64,000 bases of DNA from Leifsonia xyli (GTDB lineage: Bacteria > Actinomycetota > Actinomycetes > Actinomycetales > Microbacteriaceae). The stretch's first letter is position 1, and every line of letters begins with the position of its first letter. The position numbers were made by a program, and so were the translations under genes. Under the pieces are notes generated by a model. That model did not search any database. It had not been told where the DNA came from and saw only the letters and a program-made list of their open reading frames with translations. The DNA lies in assembly GCA_001647635.1 (NCBI GenBank), contig CP014761.1:1860001-1924000 (forward strand), given 5' to 3'. This document shows, piece by piece, positions 46,790 through 56,409 of the stretch.

Positions 46790-47773
46790 TCAGCTCCGCG
46801 CCTTGGCCAGGATGTCGTCGCGCGGGTTCTCCTGCGGGAGCGACGCCGCGAACTCCTCGAGCTTCTCCTTCGCCTCACCGGAGAGGTGCGACGGAACCGC
46901 GATCTGGACGACGGCGAGCAGGTCGCCGGTGCCCTTGCTCGTCTCGACGCCGCGACCCTTCACGCGCAGCACGCGACCGCTCGGGGTTCCGGGGGCGACG
47001 CGCAGCTTGACCGGGTCACCGCCGAGGGTGGGTACCTCGATGGTCGCGCCGAGCGCAGCCTCCGCGAAGGTGACCGGGACGGTGACGCGCAGGTTGAGGC
47101 CGTCGCGCTCGAATACGGGGTGCTTGCGCACGGTGACGGTGAGGACGATGTCGCCCGCCTCGCCGCCGTCGGGCGACGGCTGGCCCTTGCCGCGCAGCTT
47201 GATCTTCTGGCCGTCGGCGACGCCGGCCGGGATCTTGACCTTGATGGGCTTGCCGTCGGAGGCCTGCAGCGTGATCGTCTCGCCCTTGGTGGCGGTGACG
47301 AAGTCGATGGTGGTGTGGGCGGTGACGTCGCGGCCGCGAGTCGGACCGCCGTAGCCTCGGAAGCCTCCGGACGTCTGGCCGAACCGGCCGTTGCCGAACA
47401 GGCCGCCGAAGACGTCGTCGAAACCGCCGCCCTGCTGGAATGTGTACTGCTGCTGGCCGCCCTGGCCGAACATCCCGCCGAAGACGTCGTCGAAGCCGCC
47501 CTGACCGCTCGAGCCGGGCGCCGTGAACCGGGCACCGGATCCCATCGCACGGATCTGGTCGTACTCCTTGCGCTCCTCGGGATCGCTGAGCACCGAGTAG
47601 GCCTCGCTGATCTCCTTGAACTTGGCCTCCGCGGCGGCGTCGCCGGGGTTGGAGTCGGGGTGGTACTTGCGGGCGAGCTTGCGGTAGGTCTTCTTGAGGT
47701 CCGCTTCGCTGACGTCCTTGGAGACGCCGAGCACCTTGTAGAAGTCCTTGTCGAACCAGTCCTGGCTAGCCAC
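46790..47773 (-). CDS. dnaJ: DnaJ-type co-chaperone without zinc-finger (CbpA-like)
   Basis: A 327-residue J-protein. The J domain (about 6-72) has the HPD motif in YHPDSNPG. A Gly/Phe-rich linker (about 80-140, many GGFDDVFGG repeats) follows, then two C-terminal substrate domains. The four CxxCxGxG zinc repeats of full-length DnaJ are missing, so this is a DnaJ2/CbpA-type partner, as usual for the dnaK operon of Micrococcales. It stimulates DnaK ATPase and delivers clients. It is separated from grpE by a 93-base gap with a strong hairpin. Confidence 0.92.
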   Translation of the reverse strand: MASQDWFDKDFYKVLGVSKDVSEADLKKTYRKLARKYHPDSNPGDAAAEAKFKEISEAYSVLSDPEERKEYDQIRAMGSGARFTAPGSSGQGGFDDVFGGMFGQGGQQQYTFQQGGGFDDVFGGLFGNGRFGQTSGGFRGYGGPTRGRDVTAHTTIDFVTATKGETITLQASDGKPIKVKIPAGVADGQKIKLRGKGQPSPDGGEAGDIVLTVTVRKHPVFERDGLNLRVTVPVTFAEAALGATIEVPTLGGDPVKLRVAPGTPSGRVLRVKGRGVETSKGTGDLLAVVQIAVPSHLSGEAKEKLEEFAASLPQENPRDDILAKARS

Positions 47774-47815
47774 GGGCGCCTCCTCTCAGTTCTTGACGGT
47801 GTTCGATCGCACCGC

Positions 47816-47848
47816 CGGAGCGGCGGGACGCGATGTCCCGCCGCTCCG
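47816..47848 (-). terminator. Intra-operon hairpin between grpE and dnaJ
   Basis: A 14-base perfect stem around GCGAT lies 18 bases after the grpE stop and 43 bases before the dnaJ start. It may be a partial terminator or an RNA-stability element that sets dnaJ-hspR below dnaK-grpE. Confidence 0.65.
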
Positions 47849-47866
47849 TCGTGCGCGTGTGCCGGG

Positions 47867-48526
47867 TCAGGCCGGCACCGAGACGACGACCTTGGCCACC
47901 CGGACGGTGGTGGAGCCCAGCCGGTAGCCGGTCTCCACGACCTCCGCGACGGTGTCCGCCGTCACGCCGGGGGTGGGCTGCTGGAAGATCGCCTCGTGGA
48001 TCTGCGGGTCGAAGGGCTCGCCCTTCTCGCCGTACGGGGTGAGGCCGAGCCGCTCGACCGCGGTGCGGAGCTTCGCGGCGATGGTCGAGAACGCGCTGCC
48101 CTCGCCCAGGTCGCCGTGCTTCTCCGCGCGCTCGAGGTCGTCGAGCACTGGGATGAGGCCCTTGACGGCATCCCCCACGGCCCGCTCCCGCTCGAGCTCG
48201 CGGTTCGCCTCGGTGCGCTTGCGGTAGTTCGCGTACTCGGCGGTGACCCGCTGGAGGTCGGCGAGACGCTCCGCCGCGACCTGCTCCGCGGTGGCCTGGC
48301 CGGAGAGGATGTCGAGGTCGTCATCGCTCAGGATGCTCTCCTCGCCCTCCCCGTCGGCCGGCCCGACGTCGACGAGCTCCTCATGGGAGAGGTCGCTCTC
48401 GCCGGCATCGGGCTGCTCGCCCTCGGGCTGCCGGACCTTCCCGGTCTCGGGGTCGATCCTCCGCTTGTCACGGATGATCGGATCCTCGCGTTCCGGCTCC
48501 TGCGAGCCGCCGTTCTGGTCCGACAT
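47867..48526 (-). CDS. grpE: Nucleotide exchange factor GrpE
   Basis: A 219-residue exchange factor that releases ADP from DnaK. An acidic, disordered first 90 residues leads into the long dimer coiled coil (ERLADLQRVTAEYANYRKRTEANREL, about 99-125) and the C-terminal beta domain with 'LGLTPYGEKGEPFDPQIHEAIFQ', the family signature. It is two bases after dnaK on the same strand. Confidence 0.95.
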   Translation of the reverse strand: MSDQNGGSQEPEREDPIIRDKRRIDPETGKVRQPEGEQPDAGESDLSHEELVDVGPADGEGEESILSDDDLDILSGQATAEQVAAERLADLQRVTAEYANYRKRTEANRELERERAVGDAVKGLIPVLDDLERAEKHGDLGEGSAFSTIAAKLRTAVERLGLTPYGEKGEPFDPQIHEAIFQQPTPGVTADTVAEVVETGYRLGSTTVRVAKVVVSVPA

Positions 48527-48528
48527 GG

Positions 48529-50394
48529 TTACTTCTTCTCCTCGTCGTCGACGACCTCGGCGTCGATGACGTCCTCGTCGTCGGAGGACGACTCGCCCTG
48601 CGGCGCCTCACCGGCATCGCCGGCCGGAGCCTCGGAGGAGGCCTGCGCCGACGAGTAGATCGCCTCGCCCAGCTTGCCCTGGCTCGCGTTGAGCTTGTCG
48701 AACGCCGTCTTCACGGCCTCGTCGTCGTCGCCCGCGAGCGCGGTCTTGACGCCGTCGACGTCGCCCTGGACCTCGTTCTTGACGTCCTCGGGGAGCTTGT
48801 CCTCGTTGTCCTTGATCAGCTTCTCGATCGAGTAGACGAGCTGCTCGGCCTGGTTGCGGGTCTCGGCGGACTCGCGGCGCTTCTTGTCCTCCGCCGCGTG
48901 CTCCTCGGCCTCGCGCACCATGCGGTCGATGTCGTCCTTCGGGAGGCTGGAGCCGCCGGTGATCGTCATCGACTGCTCCTTGCCGGTGCCCTTGTCCTTC
49001 GCGGACACGTGCACGATGCCGTTGGCGTCGATGTCGAACGTGACCTCGATCTGCGGGATGCCGCGGGGGGCCGGGGCGATGCCGGTCAGCTCGAAGGTGC
49101 CGAGCGGCTTGTTGTCGCGGGTGAACTCGCGCTCACCCTGGAAGACCTGGATCGCGACGGAGGGCTGGTTGTCGTCGGCCGTGGTGAAGGTCTCGCTGCG
49201 CTTGGTCGGGATGGCCGTGTTGCGCTCGATGAGCTTGGTCATGATCCCGCCCTTGGTCTCGATGCCGAGGGACAGCGGGGTGACGTCGATGAGGAGGACG
49301 TCCTTGCGCTCGCCCTTGAGGACACCGGCCTGCAGGGCGGCGCCGACGGCGACGACCTCGTCCGGGTTCACGCCCTTGTTGGGCTCCTTGCCGCCGGTCT
49401 CCTGCTTCACGAGCTCGGACACGGCCGGCATGCGGGTGGAACCACCCACGAGCACGACGTGCGCGATGTCGGACACCTTGATGCCGGCCTCGCGGATGAC
49501 GTCCTGGAACGGCTTCTTGGTGCGGTCGAGGAGGTCGCTGGTCATCTGCTCGAACTGGGCGCGGGTCAGCGTCTCATCGAGGTTGGCCGGGCCGTTCTCG
49601 GTGAGCGACAGGTACGGCAGCTGGATGCTGGTCGACATGCTCGACGACAGCTCCTTCTTGGCCTGCTCCGCCGCCTCCTTCAGACGCTGGAGGGCGATCT
49701 TGTCCTTCGAGACGTCGACGCCGGTCGAGTCCTTGAAGCGCTTGATCAGCCACTCGACGATGCGCTGGTCCCAATCGTCGCCGCCGAGGCGGTTGTCGCC
49801 GGCGGTCGCGCGGACCTGGATGGTCGAGAAGTCGTCGTCCTTGCCCACCTCGAGGAGGGAGACGTCGAAGGTTCCACCACCGAGGTCGAAGACGAGGATG
49901 AGCTCGTCCTCCTTGCCCTTGTCGAGGCCGTACGCGAGCGCGGCGGCGGTGGGCTCGTTGATGATGCGGAGCACGTTCAGGCCCGCGATCTCGCCGGCCT
50001 CCTTGGTGGCCTGGCGCTCGGCGTCGTTGAAGTACGCCGGGACGGTGATGACCGCGTCGGTGACGGTGTCGCCGAGGTACTGCTCGGCGTCGCGCTTCAG
50101 CTTCTGCAGGATGCGCGCCGAGATCTCCTGGGCGGTGTACTTCTTGCCGTCGATCTCGGTGGTCCAGGTGGTGCCCATGTGGCGCTTCACCGACGAGATG
50201 GTGCGGTCGACGTTGGTGACCGCCTGGCGCTTGGCGGTCTCGCCGACGAGGACCTCGCCGTCCTTGGTGAAGGCGACCACCGACGGGGTGGTGCGGAAGC
50301 CCTCCGCGTTCGCGATGACCGTGGGCTCGCCGCCCTCGAGGACCGCGACGACGGAGTTGGTCGTTCCGAGGTCGATACCTACTGCACGTGACAT
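48529..50394 (-). CDS. dnaK: Chaperone protein DnaK
   Basis: A 621-residue Hsp70. The ATPase domain (1 to about 360) has [11 protein letters not shown] and [13 protein letters not shown], followed by the conserved linker '[16 protein letters not shown]' and the substrate domain, with an acidic lid that ends in '[15 protein letters not shown]'. ATG 50394 (MSRAVGID) matches the family start; the upstream frame is not coding. First gene of the dnaK-grpE-dnaJ-hspR operon, expressed from a promoter overlapped by a HAIR box. Confidence 0.97.
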   Translation of the reverse strand: MSRAVGIDLGTTNSVVAVLEGGEPTVIANAEGFRTTPSVVAFTKDGEVLVGETAKRQAVTNVDRTISSVKRHMGTTWTTEIDGKKYTAQEISARILQKLKRDAEQYLGDTVTDAVITVPAYFNDAERQATKEAGEIAGLNVLRIINEPTAAALAYGLDKGKEDELILVFDLGGGTFDVSLLEVGKDDDFSTIQVRATAGDNRLGGDDWDQRIVEWLIKRFKDSTGVDVSKDKIALQRLKEAAEQAKKELSSSMSTSIQLPYLSLTENGPANLDETLTRAQFEQMTSDLLDRTKKPFQDVIREAGIKVSDIAHVVLVGGSTRMPAVSELVKQETGGKEPNKGVNPDEVVAVGAALQAGVLKGERKDVLLIDVTPLSLGIETKGGIMTKLIERNTAIPTKRSETFTTADDNQPSVAIQVFQGEREFTRDNKPLGTFELTGIAPAPRGIPQIEVTFDIDANGIVHVSAKDKGTGKEQSMTITGGSSLPKDDIDRMVREAEEHAAEDKKRRESAETRNQAEQLVYSIEKLIKDNEDKLPEDVKNEVQGDVDGVKTALAGDDDEAVKTAFDKLNASQGKLGEAIYSSAQASSEAPAGDAGEAPQGESSSDDEDVIDAEVVDDEEKK

Positions 50395-50449
50395 GTGTGC
50401 TTCTCTCCTTTGTTGCTGGCTTATGGCCGTGAAAAGTCTGGGGTCAAGA

Positions 50450-50470
50450 CTTGAGCCTCGACGACTCAAG
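50450..50470. promoter_or_regulatory. HAIR box 1 of the dnaK operon
   Basis: CTTGAGC-N7-ACTCAAG, very close to the HspR-associated inverted repeat. It overlaps the -10 element and start site of the dnaK promoter. Confidence 0.92.
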
Positions 50471-50497
50471 ACTGTCATCCGGGTGGGATGCTGTCAA
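50469..50497 (-). promoter_or_regulatory. dnaK operon promoter
   Basis: On the minus strand TTGACA (50497-50492), a 17-base spacer and CAGTCT (50474-50469). The HAIR box begins within the -10 element, which explains repression by HspR. Confidence 0.75.
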
Positions 50498-50513
50498 GAG
50501 GGTCGGACGCAAA

Positions 50514-50534
50514 CTTGAGTACACCTGACTCAAC
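50514..50534. promoter_or_regulatory. HAIR box 2 of the dnaK operon
   Basis: CTTGAGT-N7-ACTCAAC, one mismatch from the consensus, 43 bases upstream of box 1. It may strengthen repression cooperatively. Confidence 0.85.
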
Positions 50535-50561
50535 TTTGAGGGGACGCTCGGTATTCCCCGG

Positions 50562-52148
50562 TCAGCCCGCCAGCGTCCCCTCCGCGGCCGCGTTCGGCGC
50601 GGGATCGGGGAGGCGGCGCATCCGGAACGCGTTGCCGACGCCGATCAGCCCGGCGAGCACCGGCACGAGCAGCGCCACCTGCAGCGAGATCGGCCGCGAC
50701 TCGTTGTTGATCCGGACGACTTCGGCGCGGATCTCCGGGGGCTCGGTGGCGAGCAGTTCGTTCAGTTTGGTGTTCGACATGACCTCGGCGTCCGTCTCCA
50801 GAACCTGCGAGATCTGCGCCTTGTCGTCCGGCGGCAGCACCGTGCTCGCGTCCGTCTTCGTCTGGAACGTGAGCGCGAGCGTCGCGAGCATGATCGCCCC
50901 CGCGAACGCCAGACCGAAGGAGAGCCCGAACGACCCGGCGGCGGAGTTCACGCCGGCGGCCTCGCTGACCCGCTCGTCCGAGATCGGCGACAGCGTGTAG
51001 TTGTTCAGCTGCGACACGAGCAGGCCGAGTCCCGAGCCCGCGATGATCAGCGGGATGGTGAGGTACCAGCCCGAGGTGGCGATCGGCACGAGCGGGATGA
51101 TGACGGCGACGCCGATCACGGTCAGCGAGAATCCCCACAGGATGAGGTTCGCCGGGCGCTGCTTCAGGCGCCGCCCCGCGATCAGCGCCACCGCGAACAT
51201 GCTGAGCGACAGCGGCGCGATCGAGAGCCCGGAGAAGAGCGCGTTGTACTCGAGCACCATCTGCAGGTAGATCGGCAGCGCGATCATCGTGCCGCCCAGC
51301 GCGATCTGCTGCAGCAGCTGTCCGGAGACCCCGGACTGGAAGAGCTTCGACCGGAACAGGCCGGGATCGAGCAGAGTCGGCTTCCCGCGCCGCGAGCGCG
51401 ACCGGAGCCAGATGATCAGCGAGCCCAGGCCGGCGACGCCGACGAGGATGATGAGCAGCACCCGCTCGCCGCCCTCCTGCCAGACCAGGATGCCGGTGAC
51501 GATTCCGCCCATCCCGATCACCGACAGGAACGCGCCGACCAGGTCGATGGATCGCTCGCCCGTGTACTTCACGTCCTTGACGAGTCCGATGCCGGAGAGC
51601 ACCACCGCGATGATGACGGCCTCCAGCAGGAACCCGACCCGCCAGGAGAGGAAGGTCGTGATGAACCCGCCGAGCAGCGGCCCCACCGCCGCAGCGATCG
51701 CCGCCGACGCCCCCACCAGCGCGTAGACGCGCTTCTGCTGCGCGCCCTCGAAGTTGCCGTGGATGAGCGACTGCATCGCCGGCAGGAGCAGTGAGGCGCC
51801 GATCCCGCCGATGACCGCCCAGAAGATGATGATCGCGATGAGGTTCTGCGCCAGCGTCATCGCGATCGCGCCGACGGCGTAGCCGAGCAGGCCCAGCACA
51901 TAGGCCAGCTTGCGGCCGATCAGGTCGCCGGTCTTGCCGCCGATCAGGATGAACGCCGCAGACACCAGCGCCTCCAGTGCGATCGCGCTCTGCACGCCGC
52001 TGACCGTCGTGTGCAGATCGTGGACCACCGCCGAGATGGACACGTTCATCAGCGACGTATCAACGACGAGCACGAACATCGCCATCGCCAGCAGGATCGC
52101 CAGGCGACCGTTGAACTTCACGGGCGCCACCGGCGCACCATCGGCCAT
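50562..52148 (-). CDS. MFS transporter, DHA2 (drug:H+ antiporter) type
   Basis: A 528-residue transporter with about 14 membrane helices. The motif A loop is GGKTGDLIGRKLAYV (about residues 57-71), and the family's motif C region is near 'VGPLLGGFITTFLSW'. A soluble C-terminal loop (about 430-490, DASTVLPPDDKAQI) lies between the last helices. It probably exports drugs or lipophilic compounds. No ribosome-binding site is obvious; ATG 52148 or ATG 52157 could start it. It is 58 bases downstream of another DHA2 exporter on the same strand. Confidence 0.85.
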   Translation of the reverse strand: MADGAPVAPVKFNGRLAILLAMAMFVLVVDTSLMNVSISAVVHDLHTTVSGVQSAIALEALVSAAFILIGGKTGDLIGRKLAYVLGLLGYAVGAIAMTLAQNLIAIIIFWAVIGGIGASLLLPAMQSLIHGNFEGAQQKRVYALVGASAAIAAAVGPLLGGFITTFLSWRVGFLLEAVIIAVVLSGIGLVKDVKYTGERSIDLVGAFLSVIGMGGIVTGILVWQEGGERVLLIILVGVAGLGSLIIWLRSRSRRGKPTLLDPGLFRSKLFQSGVSGQLLQQIALGGTMIALPIYLQMVLEYNALFSGLSIAPLSLSMFAVALIAGRRLKQRPANLILWGFSLTVIGVAVIIPLVPIATSGWYLTIPLIIAGSGLGLLVSQLNNYTLSPISDERVSEAAGVNSAAGSFGLSFGLAFAGAIMLATLALTFQTKTDASTVLPPDDKAQISQVLETDAEVMSNTKLNELLATEPPEIRAEVVRINNESRPISLQVALLVPVLAGLIGVGNAFRMRRLPDPAPNAAAEGTLAG

Positions 52149-52206
52149 GGCGCACATTGCACCACAGGGGCATGCGGCCCGGTAAGAGGGCTTTATCGGG
52201 CCGATC

Positions 52207-54012
52207 TCACCCGAGGACCGGTTCTGCGACCGCGGCGGCGTCGGCCTGCTCCTGCAACGCGGAGCGGTCGCGCAGCGGCGGCACGCGGAAGAACCACGAC
52301 AGCACGAAGGCGAGCAGGATGACGGCGAGCCCGATCCAGTAGACGACGACCGCGGCGTCGTTGAAGCCGGTCTTGAACGGCGCGGCGAGACGGGCATCGG
52401 CGCCGTTCAGATAGGAGCTGTCGCTCGTCGCGTTGCCGCTGCCGGACTTCGACTTCGCGTCCTTGAGGCGCTCGATGATGGACGGAACGGCCTTGTCGAC
52501 GATCCCCTTCCGCACCGAGGCGTCCCCGAGGTCGAGCCCGGCCTCCTGCGCGCTCCGGGCGATCGGCGCGACCATCGGCGCCCACAGCTGCTCCATGACG
52601 CCGGCGTTCTTCGGGTCGTTCGCGACCGACGGCGTGAGGGCCGCATCCAGGGCGGTGGTCAGTGTCGGCTTGTCCTGGACGGAGTTCGCGACGAAGCCAG
52701 GCATGATCGTGAACAGCACGGAGAGGAGCACCGCCGTTCCCAGCGTTCCGCCGATCTGGCGGAAGAACGTGGAGGCGCTGGTCGCCACCCCGATGTCGCG
52801 CGGCTGGACGGCGTTCTGCGATGCCATGGTCAGCGTCTGCATGAGCTGACCCAGGCCCAGGCCGATCAGGAACATCGCGACCATGAGGAACCACAGCGGC
52901 TTGTCCACCGTCATCAGCGTGAGCAGGAAGTAGCCCATCGCCGTCAGCGCGGTGCCGATCACCGGGAAGATGCGGTACCGGCCCGTTTTCGACGTGATCT
53001 GCCCGGACACGATCGCGGCGATCATCAGCCCACCCACCATCGGGAGGGTAGCGAAACCGGACTCGGTCGGGTTCAGGCCGGTGACCAGCTGCAGATAGAG
53101 GGGGATCGTCAGCATCGCGCCGAACATGCCGAAGCCGACCAGGAAGCCCAGGACGGTGGACATGGAGAACACACCCGAGCGGAACAGTCGGAGCGGGATG
53201 ATGGCGTCGTCCTTCATCCGCGTCTCGACCACGAGGAACATCACGAGGCCCACCGCGCCGACGGCGTAGCAGGCGATGGAGCCCGCGGACGTCCATCCCC
53301 ACTCCCGGCCCTGCTCCGCCACCAGCAGCAGCGGCACCAGCGTCGCGATGACCGCGGTGGCGCCCCACCAGTCGATGCGGGGACGATCGGACGCCGCGGT
53401 GAAGCGCGGCAGGTGCAGGAAGGAGATGACGAGGATCAGCGCGATGACGCCGACGGGGACGTTGACGAGGAACACCCAGCGCCAGCCGTCCACCCACAGG
53501 ATGCTCTTCTCGCCGGCGAAGAGGCCTCCGATCAGCGGGCCGATGAGGGAGGAGATGCCGAACACCGCGAGGAAGTACCCCTGGTACTTGGCGCGCTCGC
53601 GGGGCGCCAGCATGTCGCCCATGATCGCGAGCGGCAGCGACATCAGCGCACCTGCGCCGATGCCCTGGACCGCCCGGAAGGCCGCGAGCATGAGCATCGA
53701 GCTCGAGAAGGTGGACAGCAGCGACCCGAGGAGGAACACGCTGATCCCGAAGATGTAGAGCGGACGACGGCCGAACTGGTCGGAGAGCTTGCCGTAGATC
53801 GGCGTCGCGATCGTCGACACGATGAGATAGGCCGTGGTCACCCAGGCCTGCTGGTCGAGTCCGTGCAGGTCGTCGCCGATCGTCCGGATGGCCGTGCCGA
53901 CGATCGTCTGGTCGAGCGCAGAGAGGAACATCCCGGCCATCAGGCCGTAGATCACCAGCATGATCTGGCGGTGTGACATGATCGGCGGGGTGGCGGAACT
54001 CATGCTTGACAT
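52207..54012 (-). CDS. MFS transporter, DHA2 (EmrB/QacA) type
   Basis: A 601-residue exporter with 14 predicted helices. The first helix carries LDQTIVGTAIRTI, motif A is GKLSDQFGRRPLYIFG (about 75-90), and motif C lies in the fifth helix region 'SLIGPLIGGLFAGEKS'. A long soluble segment (about 445-545) before the last helix and an Ala-rich tail are characteristic of actinobacterial DHA2 exporters. The start may be ATG 54012 or 54003. It is divergent from the alarmone synthetase gene and probably co-transcribed with the paralogue downstream. Confidence 0.85.
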   Translation of the reverse strand: MSSMSSATPPIMSHRQIMLVIYGLMAGMFLSALDQTIVGTAIRTIGDDLHGLDQQAWVTTAYLIVSTIATPIYGKLSDQFGRRPLYIFGISVFLLGSLLSTFSSSMLMLAAFRAVQGIGAGALMSLPLAIMGDMLAPRERAKYQGYFLAVFGISSLIGPLIGGLFAGEKSILWVDGWRWVFLVNVPVGVIALILVISFLHLPRFTAASDRPRIDWWGATAVIATLVPLLLVAEQGREWGWTSAGSIACYAVGAVGLVMFLVVETRMKDDAIIPLRLFRSGVFSMSTVLGFLVGFGMFGAMLTIPLYLQLVTGLNPTESGFATLPMVGGLMIAAIVSGQITSKTGRYRIFPVIGTALTAMGYFLLTLMTVDKPLWFLMVAMFLIGLGLGQLMQTLTMASQNAVQPRDIGVATSASTFFRQIGGTLGTAVLLSVLFTIMPGFVANSVQDKPTLTTALDAALTPSVANDPKNAGVMEQLWAPMVAPIARSAQEAGLDLGDASVRKGIVDKAVPSIIERLKDAKSKSGSGNATSDSSYLNGADARLAAPFKTGFNDAAVVVYWIGLAVILLAFVLSWFFRVPPLRDRSALQEQADAAAVAEPVLG

Positions 54013-54107
54013 GATGCACTGATCTGCACTCCCGCAAGATTTCAGTGGCCGCAATTGCAGGACCGATTCACACCTGTCGCACAAACGCCGTCGCTAGCGT
54101 CGAGAAC

Positions 54108-54839
54108 ATGGATCCGGACCCGCACGCCGCCCCGCTGCTGTCGTCGCGCGCCATCGAGGCGCTGCAGAACATCGACCCCGCCACCCTGAGCGAGGTGCAG
54201 GCGTTCCGGGACGATTTCGCGCGGTTCATCATGCCGTACAAGTTCGGCATCGACGAGATCTCGACCAAGGTGAGCATCCTGCGGGAGGAGTTCGCCGAGC
54301 TGCACGACTACAACCCGATCGAGCACATCTCGAGCCGGCTGAAGTCGCCGGAGAGCATCGAGCAGAAGGTCATCCGCAAGAACTGCGAGCCCAGCTTCGA
54401 GGTGATCCGCCAGGAGATCACCGATATCGCCGGCATCCGGATCGTGTGCAGCTTCGTCTCGGACGTCTACCGCGTGTTCGACCTGCTGACCGCGCAGGAG
54501 GACGTCCGCACGCTGCGGGTGAAGGACTACATCGCCCACCCGAAGCCGAACGGCTACAAGAGCCTGCACGTCATCGTCGAGGTGCCGGTGTTCCTCAGCG
54601 AAGGCCCGGTGCTGGTGCCGGTGGAGATCCAGCTGCGGACGGTCGCCATGGACTTCTGGGCCAGCCTCGAGCACAAGATCTACTACAAGTACGACGGCGA
54701 GGTGCCCCAGGCGCTGCTCCGCGACCTGACCGCGGCGGCGACCACGGCGAGCCAGCTCGACGTGACGATGGAGGACCTCCACCGGCAGGTGCGCGGCGAC
54801 GACCGCGGGACGGTGTACAGCCTCCCCGCCTCGATCTAG
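54108..54839 (+). CDS. Small alarmone synthetase (RelA/SpoT domain, RelQ/YjbM-like)
   Basis: A 243-residue single-domain (p)ppGpp synthetase. 'EHISSRLKSPESIEQKVIRK' (about residues 66-85), 'DIAGIRIVCSFVSDVYRV' (about 106-123), 'YIAHPKPNGYKSLHVIV' (about 140-156, the G-loop) and EIQLRTVAMDFWASLEHKIYYK (about 171-192) are the SAS signatures. It lacks the HD hydrolase and regulatory ACT/TGS domains, so it makes but does not break alarmone. ATG 54108 chosen; the upstream start 54045 adds no domain. It is divergent from the DHA2 exporter gene. Confidence 0.9.
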   Translation: MDPDPHAAPLLSSRAIEALQNIDPATLSEVQAFRDDFARFIMPYKFGIDEISTKVSILREEFAELHDYNPIEHISSRLKSPESIEQKVIRKNCEPSFEVIRQEITDIAGIRIVCSFVSDVYRVFDLLTAQEDVRTLRVKDYIAHPKPNGYKSLHVIVEVPVFLSEGPVLVPVEIQLRTVAMDFWASLEHKIYYKYDGEVPQALLRDLTAAATTASQLDVTMEDLHRQVRGDDRGTVYSLPASI

Positions 54840-54896
54840 CGCGCGGCGTCCCGCGTCGTTCACCCGCCGTTGGCAGGGCGGCCCTACAGTGTCCCC

Positions 54897-56327
54897 ATGG
54901 CCACCGATTCCCCCGGTCGCGCGGCGGGCGACGACGCCCTGGTGACGACTGCGAGCCCGCTCTTCGCCGACAGCGACGCCGACCGGCGCATCCCCGCCCG
55001 CTGGGTGGTGTCGTGGGCCCTGTGGGACTGGGGAGGCGCGGCCTTCAACGCGGTCATCACCACGTTCGTCTTCACCGTCTACCTGACCAGCAGCCTGTTC
55101 GTCGACCCCGCGATCGTGTCCGAGAAGAACGCCGAAGCCGGCACCTCCGGCCCGGCGCACACCGCGTACGACGCGGCGGTCGCGGTGCTGTCGAGCGGGC
55201 TGGCGTGGGGCGTCGGGATCGCGGGAATCGTGGTCGCGCTGATCGCTCCGGTGCTCGGCCAGCGGACGGACGGCTCCGGCCGGCGCAAGCTGTGGCTCGG
55301 CGTCAACACCGGCGTCGTCGTCGTGGTGACCGCGCTCATGTTCTTCGTGGTGGGCGAGCCCTCCTACTTCCTCCTCGGCGTCGCGCTCGTCGCGATCGGC
55401 ACCGTCTTCTACGAGATCGCCACCGTCAACTACAACGCGATGCTGGTGCAGGTGTCGACGCCGAAGACCGTCGGACGCGTGAGCGGCTTCGGCTGGGGCG
55501 CGGGCTACCTGGGCGGGATCGTGCTACTGCTCATCGTGTACTTCGGGATGGTGACCGGCGACGGCGGTCTCCTGCACGTCCCGACCGAGGCCGGGCTCAA
55601 CATCCGCTTCGTCGCGCTGGTCGCCGCGCTCTGGACGCTGGTGTTCTCGCTCCCGGTGCTGTTCGCGGTGCCGGAGATCCCGCCGAACGCGCGGACGCCG
55701 CGGGTCGGGTTCTTAGCGTCCTACGGAGTGCTGGTGCGCGACATCGGCCGGTTGTGGAAGGAGAGCCGCAACACGGTCCTCTTCCTGATCGCGTCGGCGC
55801 TGTTCCGGGACGGGCTGGTCGGCGTGTTCACGTTCGGCGGCATCCTGGCGCAGGGGACCTTCGGGTTCACCGGCGGCCAGGTGATCATCTTCGCGATCGC
55901 CGCGAACGTGGTCGCGGGCGTCTCGACGCTGCTGTCCGGGCGGCTCGACGACCGCTTCGGACCCAAAGCGGTCATCGTCACGTCGCTCGTCGGGCTGATC
56001 GTCGCGGGCCTCGCGGTGTTCTTCACGCACGACCTCGGAGCCGCGGCGTTCTGGGTCGGCGGACTGGTGTTGTGCCTGTTCGTCGGGCCGGCGCAGTCGG
56101 CGAGCCGGACGTTCCTCGCGCGGGTCACGCCCGCCGGACGCGAGGGCGAGGTCTTCGGGCTGTACGCGACCACCGGACGTGCGGTGTCGTTCCTCGCGCC
56201 GACGCTGTTCGCGCTCTTCGTCGCGATCGGCGGCGCGCAGTTCTGGGGCATCCTGGCGATCGTGCTGGTGCTGGCCGCCGGCCTCGCGCTGCTCCTCCCC
56301 GTGCGGGCCCCGCGCCGCGCGTCCTGA
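54897..56327 (+). CDS. MFS transporter, UMF1/Atg22-like
   Basis: A 476-residue membrane protein with about 12 helices. 'WVVSWALWDWGGAAFNAVITTFVFTVYL' (about 35-62) is the diagnostic first helix of the Atg22-like/UMF1 group, 'GQRTDGSGRRKLWL' is the MFS motif A loop, and 'GRVSGFGWGAGYLGGIVLLL' the motif in helix 5. Yeast Atg22 exports vacuolar amino acids; the bacterial substrate is unknown. It follows the alarmone synthetase by 57 bases on the same strand and ends before a 19-bp hairpin. Confidence 0.85.
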   Translation: MATDSPGRAAGDDALVTTASPLFADSDADRRIPARWVVSWALWDWGGAAFNAVITTFVFTVYLTSSLFVDPAIVSEKNAEAGTSGPAHTAYDAAVAVLSSGLAWGVGIAGIVVALIAPVLGQRTDGSGRRKLWLGVNTGVVVVVTALMFFVVGEPSYFLLGVALVAIGTVFYEIATVNYNAMLVQVSTPKTVGRVSGFGWGAGYLGGIVLLLIVYFGMVTGDGGLLHVPTEAGLNIRFVALVAALWTLVFSLPVLFAVPEIPPNARTPRVGFLASYGVLVRDIGRLWKESRNTVLFLIASALFRDGLVGVFTFGGILAQGTFGFTGGQVIIFAIAANVVAGVSTLLSGRLDDRFGPKAVIVTSLVGLIVAGLAVFFTHDLGAAAFWVGGLVLCLFVGPAQSASRTFLARVTPAGREGEVFGLYATTGRAVSFLAPTLFALFVAIGGAQFWGILAIVLVLAAGLALLLPVRAPRRAS

Positions 56328-56343
56328 CGCCTCCCGCATCCAT

Positions 56344-56392
56344 GGGTCGCAACACGCCGTTATGCGCGCGCCGTAACGGCGTGTTGCGACCC
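56344..56392. terminator. Long hairpin between convergent genes (repeat family)
   Basis: A 19-base perfect stem around an 11-base loop, extended to 25 pairs with one mismatch by flanking bases. It shares ACACGCCGTTATGCG with the 23148 hairpin (14 of 15 bases). It lies between the UMF1-type gene and the MarR-type gene. Confidence 0.75.
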
Positions 56393-56409
56393 ACGGATGG
56401 GGTGGCGAG

